Shown: positions 10,006 to 19,076, counted from the first letter of the stretch. The stretch: 49,544 bases of DNA from Phycisphaerales bacterium (GCA_013140575.1 JABFSN010000022.1:1-49544), one strand, 5' to 3'. Made by a program: numbers and translations. Notes: a model not told the origin generated them from the letters alone.

Positions 10006-11894
10006 GCCGGCACCTCGACTTCCGCGGCGGGCCTCGTGGCTGAGGTCGTCCAGCCATCGTCGAGCAGTCGCCGGGCGCGCTCACGAACACGGGGATCGGG
10101 GTCGGACGCGGCCATCTCGCGGACCCGGGGCAGCGCCGTGGCCAGGGACAGGTGCTCGACGACCCACAAGGCGCTGACGCGCTGGTGCGGAGACGAACTG
10201 GCCAACATGTTCAGGAGTGCGACGGCGGCTTGGCGCACCCGTTTGGGGAGAAGGGCCTTGATGGCGGTGGCCCGCACACGGTTGTGTTCGGCGTGCAGTT
10301 TCCGAGCGAGCGGGTCATCGGCGTCGGCGGCCTCGATGGCGGAGAGCACTTCGATGGCATTGGCCTGGACGCGCGGGTCGGGGTCGTCCAACGTGCGTCG
10401 CAGAATGCGCAGGGCGATGGCGCCCTCCAACTGGGCGAGCAGCGAGACACAAAAGCTGCGGACCTTCTCATCGGGGTCGTGACTCAACCGGTAAATGACT
10501 TCATCGTAATCCGACGAGACGCCGAGCGTGCGGACGATCAGCATGGCGTGCAGCCGATCTTCGACGGCGCCGCCGTTCAGTTTGGCACGCAGTTTGGAAT
10601 CGAAACCCGGGGACAGCGAATACAGCCTGCGGCCCAGCCGGAGGCGATCCTCCGCGGACATGCCTTCAAACCGGTCCCAATAGGATTGGAAGTCGGATGC
10701 GGCCTCCTGTTCGTCGGCGGACGGCGTCACCACGGGTGATTCCGGAATCTTCTCCCGCCAGTGCAGCGGATCGCGGCGGAACAACTCAAGCGTCGCGATC
10801 CGCGACCAGGCGCTGCATTCCCGCCGGGCGACGCGCTGCAGGAGATCGCGGGCGTTGGCCGTGTCGAGTTGGGTTATCTCCCACAGGGCGGCTTCGGCCA
10901 CGTCGGGCGATCCGTTGTTCATCAGGTAGCGGAAGACGTTCAGCTTTTCATCCGCGGCGCCGATGCCGCTGAGGGCGATCAATCGCACCGCGTCGCGCGC
11001 CCGGCGCCCGGTCAAATCGCGAACGGCCGGACATCCGTCGCGCAGAAATCCCAGTTGGCGAATCCAGTGGCAGGCATGGGCGACGGCCGGATCGAGGGTC
11101 AGCCACATTTCGTCGAAGACCCGTTCGGCGAAGGCGGGATCGGCGATTTCCGCGAAGTCGTGGATGGCCGCGGAGCGCAGGCTGGAATGTTGCAACGCGC
11201 GCAGCGCGAAGGGGGCCATCACCGCTCCGGCGTGTTGCCGCAGGGCTTCGCGGAGGCCGTGGGCCATGTTGGTTCGCGTGCCGGACGCGGTGTCGAACAG
11301 GGTGCGTTCGGTCAGGTCGCACAACCACATGGACGCGACCAGCACTTCACCGCGGAAATGAGCCGGCCAACTGTTGAGGGCCCATTCGAGGGCGTCGGCG
11401 ACGCGCCGCGCATCCTGCCCGGCGGCCCGCCGCTGGGCGACTCCGACGGCCTGCGCGCGGCGATTCAGGACCGTTCGAGTCAGGCACAGGATGGCGGTGG
11501 CGGCCGCGGGGGTGGTCCTCGGGCAGCGCAGCGTCAGGGCGTTGGTCAAAAGATAGGCCAGCCCGGTTTCGCAGGATGTCTGAATGAGGTCGACGGCGCT
11601 GAGCCGGACCTCGACGTCTTCGGAGGTCATGCACGCCTTGGCGCCTTCGTAGAGATCGCCGATGCGTTCGAGGATTTGAGCCCGGACGCGGGCGTCGGCT
11701 TTGCCGAACGAGGCCACGAGGGCGGCCAGGCCCGCCGGCTCGGCGCGCTTTCCGATTTTGTCGAGGGCCAGCGCCTGCAACGCGGGGGTCAACCTGGGCA
11801 TGGCGGCGATGAACGCGGAATCGGCGGCCAGGTTGTCGGAGGCGGCGACCAGGTCGTAGATGCGTTTCAGCTTGTCCGAGGGCGGTGTGTCCAT
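10002..11894 (-). CDS. HEAT-repeat protein
   Basis: 630 residues, predicted soluble and almost all alpha-helical. Repeated two-helix units with the HEAT pattern are clear in the C-terminal half: SHDPDEKVRSFCVSLLAQLE, LDDPDPRVQANAIEVLSAIE, EHNRVRATAIKALLPKR, SPHQRVSALWVVEHL, ASDPDPRVRERARRLLDDGW. Earlier units (VASFGKADARVRAQILERIG, SEDVEVRLSAVDLI) suggest the array covers most of the protein. Such proteins are protein-binding scaffolds. It overlaps the small membrane protein gene by four bases, so the two likely act together. The ATG at 11894 follows GGCGTATGGACAC with no strong ribosome-binding site. Confidence 0.85.
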   Translation of the reverse strand: MDTPPSDKLKRIYDLVAASDNLAADSAFIAAMPRLTPALQALALDKIGKRAEPAGLAALVASFGKADARVRAQILERIGDLYEGAKACMTSEDVEVRLSAVDLIQTSCETGLAYLLTNALTLRCPRTTPAAATAILCLTRTVLNRRAQAVGVAQRRAAGQDARRVADALEWALNSWPAHFRGEVLVASMWLCDLTERTLFDTASGTRTNMAHGLREALRQHAGAVMAPFALRALQHSSLRSAAIHDFAEIADPAFAERVFDEMWLTLDPAVAHACHWIRQLGFLRDGCPAVRDLTGRRARDAVRLIALSGIGAADEKLNVFRYLMNNGSPDVAEAALWEITQLDTANARDLLQRVARRECSAWSRIATLELFRRDPLHWREKIPESPVVTPSADEQEAASDFQSYWDRFEGMSAEDRLRLGRRLYSLSPGFDSKLRAKLNGGAVEDRLHAMLIVRTLGVSSDYDEVIYRLSHDPDEKVRSFCVSLLAQLEGAIALRILRRTLDDPDPRVQANAIEVLSAIEAADADDPLARKLHAEHNRVRATAIKALLPKRVRQAAVALLNMLASSSPHQRVSALWVVEHLSLATALPRVREMAASDPDPRVRERARRLLDDGWTTSATRPAAEVEVPA

Positions 11895-12010
11895 ACGCCC
11901 CGTGGATATCGTCCGAATACGGGGGTCAGACCAGTTCGTAACGGGCCGTAGGAGCGGGAAAACGGCGGCGGGGGGGCGAAAAGAGCCTTACGGACGGAGC
12001 TGAGTTTCGA

Positions 12011-12250
12011 CTACCGTCGTGGCCGTTTGCCGTTCCTGGTCGTATCGAAATCGAGGGAAGTGACCATCAACGCATCTACGATTTTGTAAATATCAGGCGT
12101 CAAACTCACCACGAAGGTGCGCTTCGCTTGAGGCGTCAGCAACATGAATTCGGGATGCTTCACCGGGATTTGTCGACCGTCGACCAGACACAGGGTAAAT
12201 GGTTTGAACGGTCTCGCCTCGTAGGCCTCGCGAAGTGTTTCAAGTGTCAC
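12011..12250 (-). CDS. Small conserved hypothetical protein
   Basis: 79 residues from GTG 12250, chosen because GGGGAA lies seven bases upstream and because it gives the family-like start TLETLREAYEARPFKPFTLC. An ATG at 12289 would add 13 residues. The protein contains LVDGRQIPVKHPEFMLLTPQ, then RTFVVSL, and a basic tail. I have seen many short proteins with this ARPF.PF....DGR..PV.HPEF layout in planctomycetes, but their role is unknown. No membrane segment. Confidence 0.65.
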   Translation of the reverse strand: MTLETLREAYEARPFKPFTLCLVDGRQIPVKHPEFMLLTPQAKRTFVVSLTPDIYKIVDALMVTSLDFDTTRNGKRPRR

Positions 12251-12349
12251 GGTCGATTCCCCTACCGGCCTGAATTGATGATAGGTCATTCCGTGTCCGG
12301 TGGCAAGCGCTCCAGTGGACCAGCCCCGCCGCCCGCGGCGGTCTTCGAG

Positions 12350-12802
12350 CTACACCTCGGCCAGGTGCTTTTCGAAGATGACCAGGTTGTGGGCGGCGCG
12401 GGCGTCCCAGCGGATGCCGACGATGTCGAATCCGTCGCGAATGGCCACGTGCAGCATGGGACGGGCGAAATTGGGGCATTCGAAACGCATCATCTCGAAA
12501 CCGTGTTCGCGGGCCCAGGCCGACTGCGCTTCCATCAACTGCGACGCGACGCCCATGCGCCGCGCGTCGGTCAACACGCCGCACAACCAGGCGTAGAAGG
12601 TGGACGGACGCAGATCGTATCCGCAGACGAAACCGACGGGCTTGTCATCGAGATGGGCGACCAGGGCCAAGGCGTGGGCCCGGTGTTCGAACCGCCGTTG
12701 AAAGAACGTGGCGTCCACCGTCGGACGCAGCACTTCGTTGTAGAGCCGGGCCAGCAAGTCGTATTCGCCCGGGCCCACGCGATGGATGTCAACAGTGGCC
12801 AT
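12350..12802 (-). CDS. GNAT family N-acetyltransferase
   Basis: 150 residues from ATG 12802. The acetyl-CoA-binding core is visible as the strand-turn AWLCGVLTDARRMGVASQLM, the R-x-x-G-x-A variant of motif A, followed by the helix EAQSAWAREHGFEMMRFECP and the motif B region FARPMLHVAIRDGFDIVGIR. The substrate cannot be told. The chosen start lies 20 bases after the peptidase stop, with GGAA upstream; an in-frame ATG at 12841 would overlap the peptidase gene. Probably co-transcribed with the M28 peptidase upstream. Confidence 0.88.
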   Translation of the reverse strand: MATVDIHRVGPGEYDLLARLYNEVLRPTVDATFFQRRFEHRAHALALVAHLDDKPVGFVCGYDLRPSTFYAWLCGVLTDARRMGVASQLMEAQSAWAREHGFEMMRFECPNFARPMLHVAIRDGFDIVGIRWDARAAHNLVIFEKHLAEV

Positions 12803-12822
12803 GATCTGATTCCGGCGGCCGA

Positions 12823-14190
12823 TTAGTTCTTCGACGGCCACGGGTAGGCCGCTTCGCTGCGGTGCCCCTGTTCATCGACCGCGCGGACGCCGAAAATGAA
12901 ATTGTCCTTGGAGAGCGTCATTTTGCAACGCGTGACGTTTCCCGCCGAAACGGCGTGTTGCCACTGCGCGGCCGTCGTCTCCCGCCAGACGATTTCGTAA
13001 CCCGCAAGGTCCGGCTCAGCGTTCGCGTTCCATTGCAACGCGGTGTGATGGTCCAGCCGGTCGGTCATCACCAACGCATGCCGCGGGCGCGCGGGGGCGC
13101 GGGCCAGCGACGCCAGTGCCGCCAAGTTTACCCGCGTCACGTTCGCGATGTATGGATAATCGAGCCGGTCGGGTACGTCGCCGAAGAACACCCCCTCTTC
13201 TGTTCGCACGTTTTGATGTTGATGGCGATAGTCCTCGTTCATTTCGGTGAAGCGCACGCCGGGATAGCCCATCAGGCTGTACGGTTTGTGATCGCCGCCG
13301 CGCAAAAACCGGTCGCCGCGGGCGATCATCACCACGTCGAAATCCGGCACGTACGCGTCGCAGGCGGTGTCGATGTGCCGGGCGATCTGCCGCGCGGGCG
13401 AGTCGTTCTCCCCGCCGATCTTCTGGCGCAGTTCCCAGTCGTCGGGCGACTCGCTCAACGGCACGCCCTCGGAAAACACGCGGACGCGGCGACGGTCGCG
13501 GACGCCGTCGGCGCTCAGCGAATTTCCGATGATGTCGTTGGTCAGCATGGCCGCGACGTGCACGCCCGCGTCCTTGGATTTCTGGGCGGCGTATTTCGAA
13601 CCCAGCAGCCCCTGCTCCTCGCCCGCGACGGCCATGAATACCACCGTGGCGTCGAACTCGTACCGCGACATCACCCGGGCCAGTTCCAATACGCACGCCA
13701 CCCCGCTGGCGTCGTCGTCGGCTCCGGGCGCGTCCGACGTGTAATCCTTAGGATCGGACGCCATCGAATCGTAATGGGCCGACACGATGTAGACGCGGTC
13801 GGCGCTCTCCGGCTGCCGGCCGGGCAGCGTGGCCACTACGTTGACGATTTCGGTGGTCTTGACGATGCGATTGCCGTCGGGCTCCTGGGTGTAGCCGTCG
13901 AGCTCGACGATTAGCCGCCCGCAGGACTCGTGGGCGATATGTTGAAACTGGTCGTGAATCCATCGCCGCGCCGCGCCGATGCCGCGAGTGTCGCTTGCCG
14001 TGTCGCTCATCGTGTTGCGGGTCCCGAAACCGGTCAGCGTGCGCACGTCGGCCTCGATGCGGGCGACATTCACCTCCCGCACCATGCTCTTGATTTCCAA
14101 GTCCACGGGCCAGCGCGGCGTGGACGCGCAGCCGGTGAGGGGTACCACGACCAGCACGAAGGGCGTGACGCATGGCGAACGCTTCATCAT
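12823..14190 (-). CDS. M28 family zinc aminopeptidase-like lipoprotein with C-terminal FnIII-like domain
   Basis: 455 residues from ATG 14190 (GGGGAG six bases upstream; an ATG follows directly at 14187). The N-terminus MMKRSPCVTPFVLVVVPLTG ends in lipobox LTGC, so it should be anchored outside the cytoplasm. Expected M28 zinc ligands and catalytic residues are all present: SAHYDS (His), PGADDDASG (bridging Asp), AGEEQG (Glu pair), TNDIIG (Asp) and GGDHKPY (His). After residue about 370 comes a fibronectin type III-like segment (LQWNANAEPDLAGYEIVWRE to FGVRAVDEQGHRS). Role: release of N-terminal residues from peptides outside the cell; substrate unknown. Confidence 0.9.
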   Translation of the reverse strand: MMKRSPCVTPFVLVVVPLTGCASTPRWPVDLEIKSMVREVNVARIEADVRTLTGFGTRNTMSDTASDTRGIGAARRWIHDQFQHIAHESCGRLIVELDGYTQEPDGNRIVKTTEIVNVVATLPGRQPESADRVYIVSAHYDSMASDPKDYTSDAPGADDDASGVACVLELARVMSRYEFDATVVFMAVAGEEQGLLGSKYAAQKSKDAGVHVAAMLTNDIIGNSLSADGVRDRRRVRVFSEGVPLSESPDDWELRQKIGGENDSPARQIARHIDTACDAYVPDFDVVMIARGDRFLRGGDHKPYSLMGYPGVRFTEMNEDYRHQHQNVRTEEGVFFGDVPDRLDYPYIANVTRVNLAALASLARAPARPRHALVMTDRLDHHTALQWNANAEPDLAGYEIVWRETTAAQWQHAVSAGNVTRCKMTLSKDNFIFGVRAVDEQGHRSEAAYPWPSKN

Positions 14191-14270
14191 CCGATTCTCC
14201 CCGCACTTCACGACGGATGGTCCGGCACTGTCCGAATTGGTCCGGCACGGTCCCGCGACTGGTTGTTCCC

Positions 14271-14359
14271 CGCCCGGAGGGCGGACGATCTTAGCCAGGG
14301 ACTTCAGTCCCTGGACGTCCGTCCCCATGTCTCCCCCGCCCGGAGGGCGGACGGACGCT
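14271..14359 (-). repeat. REP-like three-palindrome element, copy B (3' side of the transposase)
   Basis: On the minus strand: CGTCCGTCCGCCCTCCGGGC, spacer, CCAGGGACTGAAGTCCCTGG, CTAAGATCGT, CCGCCCTCCGGGCGG. It starts at the stop codon of the transposase, whose final TAG falls within the word TAGCGTCCG that is also found at the end of copy C. Confidence 0.85.
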
Positions 14360-14810
14360 ATTGAAATACCTTGGCTTCGTCAAATCCGATGCCGTGCCTT
14401 CGAAGCAACTCAAGAAACTCCGACCGGAAATCCTGCCGCTGGTGATGTGCCTTCTGACGAGCGATGTACTGCTGGACATCATCGACGGCCGACCGGCTCA
14501 CCGTAAACCCGCCGTAGCCTTCCTGCCAGCCGAATCGACCGAATCGAGAAAACGTCTCGTTGATCCACTTGGACGATCGTCCCTTGATCTGTTGAAGCAA
14601 ATCCGAATGTGAAATATCCGGCCGATAGCAGATGAGCAAATGCACATGATCGGGCATTCCGTTGATCGCGAGCAACGTGCAGCGCAGATCACGTACGATT
14701 CCCCCCATGAACGGATAGAGGCGTTCTTCGATTTCGGGGGTGATGAGACCGGCACGCTGTTTGGTACTGAAGACGGCATGGTAATAGTTTTGCGTGTGGG
14801 CGCTGGGCAT
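14358..14810 (-). CDS. REP-associated tyrosine transposase (Y1_Tnp / TnpA-REP family)
   Basis: 150 residues, normal for a small HUH transposase. The HUH motif is His55-Val-His57 in MPDHVHLLICY, and the nucleophile is Tyr115 in VQQYIARQKAHH. These enzymes cut single-stranded DNA at hairpins and, in the REP-associated branch, are held to spread REP elements. Also visible: NYYHAVFSTKQRAGLI at the N-terminus and GWQEGYGGFTVS before the Tyr. ATG 14810 is used (a GTG lies one codon before). The gene is enclosed by two elements of the same palindromic family in opposite orientation, and copies of the element exist far away, which supports a REP/RAYT pair rather than a plain IS200 copy. Confidence 0.88.
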   Translation of the reverse strand: MPSAHTQNYYHAVFSTKQRAGLITPEIEERLYPFMGGIVRDLRCTLLAINGMPDHVHLLICYRPDISHSDLLQQIKGRSSKWINETFSRFGRFGWQEGYGGFTVSRSAVDDVQQYIARQKAHHQRQDFRSEFLELLRRHGIGFDEAKVFQ

Positions 14811-14820
14811 CACCCGAACT

Positions 14821-14903
14821 CGTCCGCCCTCCGGGCGGATATGGATAAGGGACCGACATCCAGGGACTGAAGTCCCTGGCTAATAGCGTCCGCCCTCCGG
14901 GCG
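14821..14903 (+). repeat. REP-like three-palindrome element, copy C (5' side of the transposase)
   Basis: CGTCCGCCCTCCGGGCGG, spacer of about 22 bases, CCAGGGACTGAAGTCCCTGG, CTAATAGCGT, CCGCCCTCCGGGCG. It lies directly upstream of the transposase start and is inverted relative to copy B. Confidence 0.85.
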
Positions 14904-14992
14904 AAAATCAACCTACGCCGCGCGACAAAGAACGAAGATCTCCAGAAAGTTCATGCACAATCCGTCCGTAACTTACGAACAACGCCCTTCCC

Positions 14993-15027
14993 AATCTGCG
15001 ACAATCTGCGCAATCTGCGGATCAATT
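14993..15027. repeat. ATCTGCG variant of the ATCTGTG repeat
   Basis: AATCTGCGACAATCTGCG then CAATCTGCGGATCAATTC. It has the same three-unit layout as the ATCTGTG repeats at 1212-1340 and 8540-8576, with C in place of T. It ends against the recJ stop codon. Confidence 0.65.
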
Positions 15028-16791
15028 CTACGACGGAAACTGGAAATCAATCACCTGCATCTCGACCGTCCGCCGGCCATTGAACTCGTTTACGATGGGC
15101 TCGAACGCGACCCGGCAGCGACGATGATGTTTCAACGGTTCCAGCGCCGACGCCTGACCAAACGCGATGGACTTCATCGCCGACTTGCCGTCGGAAAAGA
15201 CGGCCTGCACGTGCCCGCCGCTTGCGCCGACGGTGCGCGGCTCGTCGGCGAGGGTCACCCAGTCGGTACACAACACCGGTCGCGGGTTGCCCTGACCGAA
15301 GGGGCCCAGCTTGGAGAGGGCGTCGGCCGTGGGCAGGTCCAGCCAGTGTAACGCCACCTCCGCGTCGATCCACAGCTTGCGTTTCAGGTCGGCGCCGGTC
15401 AGGTGGTTGTTCGCCCGATGGGTGAACGCTTCGGTGAAGGCGGTCACCCGGTCGGGCTTGATCTTCAAACCGGCGGCCATCGCGTGCCCGCCGAATTCGA
15501 TCAGATGCTCGCCGCAGGCGGCGAGCGCCTCGACCAGGTTGAAATTCGGAACGCTGCGGGCCGAGCCCTGCCCGATTTCGTCGCCCAGCGAAATCAACAC
15601 CGTCGGACGATGGAACTTGTCCACCAGCCGCGACGCGACGATGCCGATGACCCCCGCGTGCCACCCCTTCTGAGCCAACACCACCGCCCGGCACGCATCT
15701 CCGTTCTGCCGTTTGGCCTCGACCAGCTCCGTCGCCTGCCGCGCGATGCGCCGTTCGGTCGTCTGCCGGGCGCGATTCTGTTCCTCCAAATACAGCGCGA
15801 TCTCGCGGGAGCGGGCCTCGTCGGCACGGGTCAGCAATTCAACGGCCAATCGTGCGTGCCCCATCCGCCCGGCCGCGTTCAGCCGCGGCGCCAACTTGAA
15901 CCCCACGTCGTAGCTGTGCACCTTGCCGTTGGCCAGACCGGCCGATTCCATCAGCACGCGCAACCCGACGAACGGCGTCGACGTCAACCGCGCCAGTCCA
16001 TGCCGTACAATGACCCGGTTCTCGCCGATCAACGGAACGACGTCGGCCACCGTCCCCAGTGCGGCCAGCGCCAACGCGTCCGACAGCAACGACCGGTACG
16101 GCTCGTTCACCCGTTGCGAACCGCATATCGCCTGCGCGATCGCCCACCCCAGCTTGAACGCCACCCCGGCCCCGCACAGATGTTCATTCGGATATTGCCC
16201 GCCGACCGTGGGATGTACGATGGTCACGCCCTCGGGAAGCGTGTCGCCCGACTGGTGGTGATCGGTGATGATGATTTCCGCGCCGGCCGACCGCACGGCG
16301 GCGGCGGCCTCGACGGCCGTCACGCCGCAATCGACGGTGACGATCAGTTGGGCGCCGTCCGCGACCAGTCCCCGGACGGCTTCCACGTTCACGCCGTAAC
16401 CCTCATCGAGCCGATGGGGCACGTAGAACGAGACGTCGGCGCCGGCGGCGCGCAGCACATGCCACAAAATGGCCAGCCCGGTCATGCCGTCGACGTCGTA
16501 GTCGCCGTAGATGACGATCTTGCGGCGATCACGAACCGCGGCCGCGATGGCCGCCGCCGCGACCGTCGCCCCGGGCAACAATTCCGGTGGATACAATTCG
16601 CCCAATTGGGGATCGAGAAACGTGCTGGGCCGGGCCGACCCGTGCACGCCGCGATTGAACAGCAGCTGCGCGATCAGCGGATGCACGCGCCACCGCTCCG
16701 CGGCCGCGTCGCGCTCCACCCACGCCGGCCGTATGATCCATTCACGAATCAAGATGCTCGATACCCTCGGTGAATGCCGACCGCGTAGCAT
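15028..16791 (-). CDS. recJ: Single-stranded-DNA-specific exonuclease RecJ
   Basis: 587 residues from ATG 16791. RecJ is a 5'-3' exonuclease on single-stranded DNA in recombination and mismatch/base repair. DHH-family motifs are complete: IYGDYDVDGMTG (metal-binding Asp residues), TVDCGV, and IITDHHQSGD. The DHHA1 motif FGGHAMAAGLKI follows in the C-terminal half, then an OB-like end. The frame stays open for 43 more codons upstream, but those are made by a GGGCATCC-type repeat and are not credible as protein. TTG 16752 (with GAGGG upstream, giving IREWIIRPAW) is an alternative start and may be the true one. It is followed upstream by metK on the same strand, separated by repeats. Confidence 0.95.
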   Translation of the reverse strand: MLRGRHSPRVSSILIREWIIRPAWVERDAAAERWRVHPLIAQLLFNRGVHGSARPSTFLDPQLGELYPPELLPGATVAAAAIAAAVRDRRKIVIYGDYDVDGMTGLAILWHVLRAAGADVSFYVPHRLDEGYGVNVEAVRGLVADGAQLIVTVDCGVTAVEAAAAVRSAGAEIIITDHHQSGDTLPEGVTIVHPTVGGQYPNEHLCGAGVAFKLGWAIAQAICGSQRVNEPYRSLLSDALALAALGTVADVVPLIGENRVIVRHGLARLTSTPFVGLRVLMESAGLANGKVHSYDVGFKLAPRLNAAGRMGHARLAVELLTRADEARSREIALYLEEQNRARQTTERRIARQATELVEAKRQNGDACRAVVLAQKGWHAGVIGIVASRLVDKFHRPTVLISLGDEIGQGSARSVPNFNLVEALAACGEHLIEFGGHAMAAGLKIKPDRVTAFTEAFTHRANNHLTGADLKRKLWIDAEVALHWLDLPTADALSKLGPFGQGNPRPVLCTDWVTLADEPRTVGASGGHVQAVFSDGKSAMKSIAFGQASALEPLKHHRRCRVAFEPIVNEFNGRRTVEMQVIDFQFPS

Positions 16792-16792
16792 G

Positions 16793-16923
16793 GCAGTCCC
16801 GGCCATGTGGCATGGGCGTCTCGCCCATGAATCCACGGGCAGGATGCCCGTGCCACCTCCCGCGCCACCGTTCGTGGCACGGGCGTGTTGCCCGTGATGA
16901 ATCATGGGCAGGATGCCCATGCC
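16793..16923. repeat. Array of four CATGGGC/CACGGGC hairpins
   Basis: Arms at 16811-16817/16823-16829, 16834-16840/16846-16852, 16878-16884/16890-16896 and 16903-16909/16915-16921, each seven bases with a five-base loop (for example CATGGGCGTCTCGCCCATG). GTGCCACC words link them, as in the cluster at 3836-3945. It fills the gap between recJ and metK. Confidence 0.8.
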
Positions 16924-16933
16924 ACCGCCCGAT

Positions 16934-18160
16934 CTAAACCGCCACCGCCGATTTCAGCGCCCCGCGCAGCGCCGCGGCCTTGTCCGTTGCTTCCCATGTG
17001 AAGTCCGCGCCGCTTCGCCCGAAATGGCCGTGTCGCGCCGTCTGCAGGTAGATGGGGCGACGTAGATTCAGGTGGTCAATGATCGCCCGCGGCGTCAGCG
17101 GGAAATGTTCCCGCACGCATGCGCTGATGGTCTCGTCGGACACCTTCCCGGTGCCCTCCGTGCTGACGAACACGCTGGTCGGCTCGGCCACGCCGATGGC
17201 GTACGACAATTGCACCTCGCAGACGTCAGCCAGCCGGGCGGCGACGATGTTCTTGGCGATGTACCGGGCCATGTACGCGGCCGATCGGTCCACCTTGGTC
17301 GGATCCTTGCCCGAAAACGCACCGCCGCCGTGCCGCCCGCGCCCGCCGTAGGTGTCCACGATGATCTTGCGTCCGGTCAGTCCGGTGTCGCCGTGGGGTC
17401 CGCCGATCTCGAACCGGCCCGTCGGATTGACGTGCAGTTTGATGTCGTCGTGCCACCATTTGTCACCCAACACCGGCTTGAAGATGTGCTCGATGACCTC
17501 GCGCTTCAGGTCCTTCTGCCGGTCGTTCCACGACTTGTCGTGCTGGGTGGACAACACCAGCGTATCCACGCGGACCGGCTTCAGGCCGTCGTATTCCACC
17601 GTCACCTGCGACTTCGCGTCGGGGCGGATGCCCTTGATGATGCCCTTGCGGCGCACGTCGGCCTGCCGCTCGACCAGACGATGGGCCAGGTGAATGGGCA
17701 GCGGCATCAACTCCGGCGTCTCGTTGCACGCGAATCCGAACATCATCCCCTGATCGCCCGCCCCTTCGCGGTCCACGCCCATGGCGATGTCCGGCGACTG
17801 CTTCTTGATCGAGGTCAGCACCGAGCACGACTCGAAATCGAATGCCATGTCCGCCGACGTGTAGCCGATCTCCTTGATGGTCTCGCGGACAACATCCGGG
17901 ATCTCCACGTAGGCCTTGGTGGTCACCTCGCCGGCTACCACCACCATGCCCGTCGACACCATGGTTTCGCACGCCACCCGCGACATCGGGTCCTGCGCCA
18001 ACATGGCATCCAGCACGGCGTCGGAAATCTGGTCGGCCACCTTGTCGGGATGGCCCATGGACACCGACTCCGAAGTGAACAAATGCCGTTCGTGATTCGT
18101 CGAGCTTTGCACGCGATCGTCCTTCCCAGCCCATTTTTTGGGCATCGCTGGCGGCCCCAT
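16934..18160 (-). CDS. metK: S-adenosylmethionine synthetase
   Basis: 408 residues. It makes S-adenosylmethionine from methionine and ATP in the cytoplasm. Signature blocks: [20 protein letters not shown] (ATP and Mg2+ contacts), [56 protein letters not shown] (P-loop-like) and [20 protein letters not shown]. Length is close to the usual 380-400. ATG 18160 with AGGA upstream is chosen; an ATG five codons further in is possible. It is divergent from the Fur-family gene. I looked for a SAM riboswitch in the leader and found no recognisable fold or terminator. Confidence 0.97.
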   Translation of the reverse strand: MGPPAMPKKWAGKDDRVQSSTNHERHLFTSESVSMGHPDKVADQISDAVLDAMLAQDPMSRVACETMVSTGMVVVAGEVTTKAYVEIPDVVRETIKEIGYTSADMAFDFESCSVLTSIKKQSPDIAMGVDREGAGDQGMMFGFACNETPELMPLPIHLAHRLVERQADVRRKGIIKGIRPDAKSQVTVEYDGLKPVRVDTLVLSTQHDKSWNDRQKDLKREVIEHIFKPVLGDKWWHDDIKLHVNPTGRFEIGGPHGDTGLTGRKIIVDTYGGRGRHGGGAFSGKDPTKVDRSAAYMARYIAKNIVAARLADVCEVQLSYAIGVAEPTSVFVSTEGTGKVSDETISACVREHFPLTPRAIIDHLNLRRPIYLQTARHGHFGRSGADFTWEATDKAAALRGALKSAVAV

Positions 18161-18240
18161 AACATCCTAAATGGTCATCGCATCGGACACAACGGTTACA
18201 TCGACCGCGGCCGACCGACGCCTGACCATTCGGTTGTGGG

Positions 18241-18269
18241 CTTTCCCAAGCCGTGGAACCACCTAGAAT
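18241..18269 (+). promoter_or_regulatory. Candidate promoter of the Fur-family gene
   Basis: CTTTCC (18241-18246) and TAGAAT (18264-18269) with a 17-base spacer, 39 bases before the start codon, in the metK-fur divergent gap. Pattern match; the -35 is poor. Confidence 0.3.
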
Positions 18270-18307
18270 CGACGATCACGAATTGATTCACGGCGCACGA
18301 AAACGGA

Positions 18308-18790
18308 ATGACCCCGGTGACCAAGGCCCGGCGACATACGATTGACGTTCAACAGGCGCGCGACGCCTTCCGCCGGCACCTGGCCGAACGCCGCATCCGA
18401 TGGACGGCACCGCGGCAACGAATTCTGGACGTGGTGCTGGGGTTCGACGCCTATTTCGACGCCGAGCAGGTTTCGTTTGCCCTGCGTCGCGAAGATCATC
18501 GCGTCGCCAAGGCCACCGTTTACCGGACGCTGCCCCTGCTGGTCGATTGCGGCATACTGAAGCAGGTTCGTTTCGATGTGAAACAGGCCCATTACGGACT
18601 ATGCTTCGGCGAGATTCCCCACGACCACATGGTTTGCCGCCAGTGCGGACGGATCGTTGAATTCGCCAGCGACACGGTGATCCGATTACGCGATCGCCTC
18701 GCCCGGCTGCACCGTTTTCAGGCGGTCGGGCATCGGTTTCAGGTTTCAGGTTATTGCGCGGATTGTTTCGGCGCCCCAACACCGGCATGA
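18308..18790 (+). CDS. fur: Fur family transcriptional regulator
   Basis: 160 residues. Metal-responsive repressors of this family bind DNA through an N-terminal winged helix and dimerise through a C-terminal metal-binding domain. The recognition helix region RVAKATVYRTLPLLVDCGIL is clear, preceded by IRWTAPRQRILDVVL. The C-terminal part has HDHMVCRQCGRIVEF, with the His-rich regulatory site and first Cys pair, and a second Cys pair in GYCADC, so the structural zinc site is complete. It could be Fur, Zur or PerR; the sequence alone does not decide. It is monocistronic and divergent from metK. Confidence 0.9.
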   Translation: MTPVTKARRHTIDVQQARDAFRRHLAERRIRWTAPRQRILDVVLGFDAYFDAEQVSFALRREDHRVAKATVYRTLPLLVDCGILKQVRFDVKQAHYGLCFGEIPHDHMVCRQCGRIVEFASDTVIRLRDRLARLHRFQAVGHRFQVSGYCADCFGAPTPA

Positions 18791-18888
18791 GCGCAAGAAA
18801 AAGGTGACCGACACCGCCCCCGTAACCCCTGCGATGCCGGTCACGCCCCAAATCGAAATGCCGCGACTCGCGTCGTTCGACGGATGCG

Positions 18889-18975
18889 TCAGCAAAGCGC
18901 CGCGTAGGTCACCAGCGCCAGCAATGCAATCCGCACTTTGCGCCTGAAAAACCAGTACGTGCGATTCCAGAACAT
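18889..18975 (-). CDS. Possible 28-residue membrane micro-protein
   Basis: ATG 18975 starts MFWNRTYWFFRRKVRIALLA and the frame stops at TGA 18889-18891 after 28 residues. The layout is aromatic, then Arg/Lys-rich, then a short hydrophobic stretch (IALLALVTYAALC), which would suit a single-pass membrane peptide. GGAGGGGAAAG lies about 10-14 bases before the ATG. No known family; could be chance. Remaining bases of the 18791-19314 gap hold the two dyads listed separately and one short hairpin TTGTTGC/GCAACA at about 19144-19162. Confidence 0.3.
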   Translation of the reverse strand: MFWNRTYWFFRRKVRIALLALVTYAALC

Positions 18976-19076
18976 GTGCTTCTTTCCCCTCCGGTTGACG
19001 TCCGGCCGCGAGTGCCCCCAACGGGCGGTCTCATTACACGCCCCGCGCCGCGCCGCGTCCTGTTTGCTCGTGTTCC

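Noticed and set aside
15403-16773. 456-codon plus-strand open frame
   Set aside because: Antisense shadow of recJ with Arg/Gly/Gln-rich low-complexity text.
16793-16923. CRISPR array
   Set aside because: The repeated units are self-palindromic, of differing sequence and without regular unique spacers; no cas gene is nearby.
17072-18286. 404-codon plus-strand open frame
   Set aside because: Antisense shadow of metK, His/Arg/Val-rich.
18161-18307. SAM riboswitch in the metK leader
   Set aside because: I searched the leader for the paired stems and purine-rich cores of known SAM riboswitches and saw no match or terminator.
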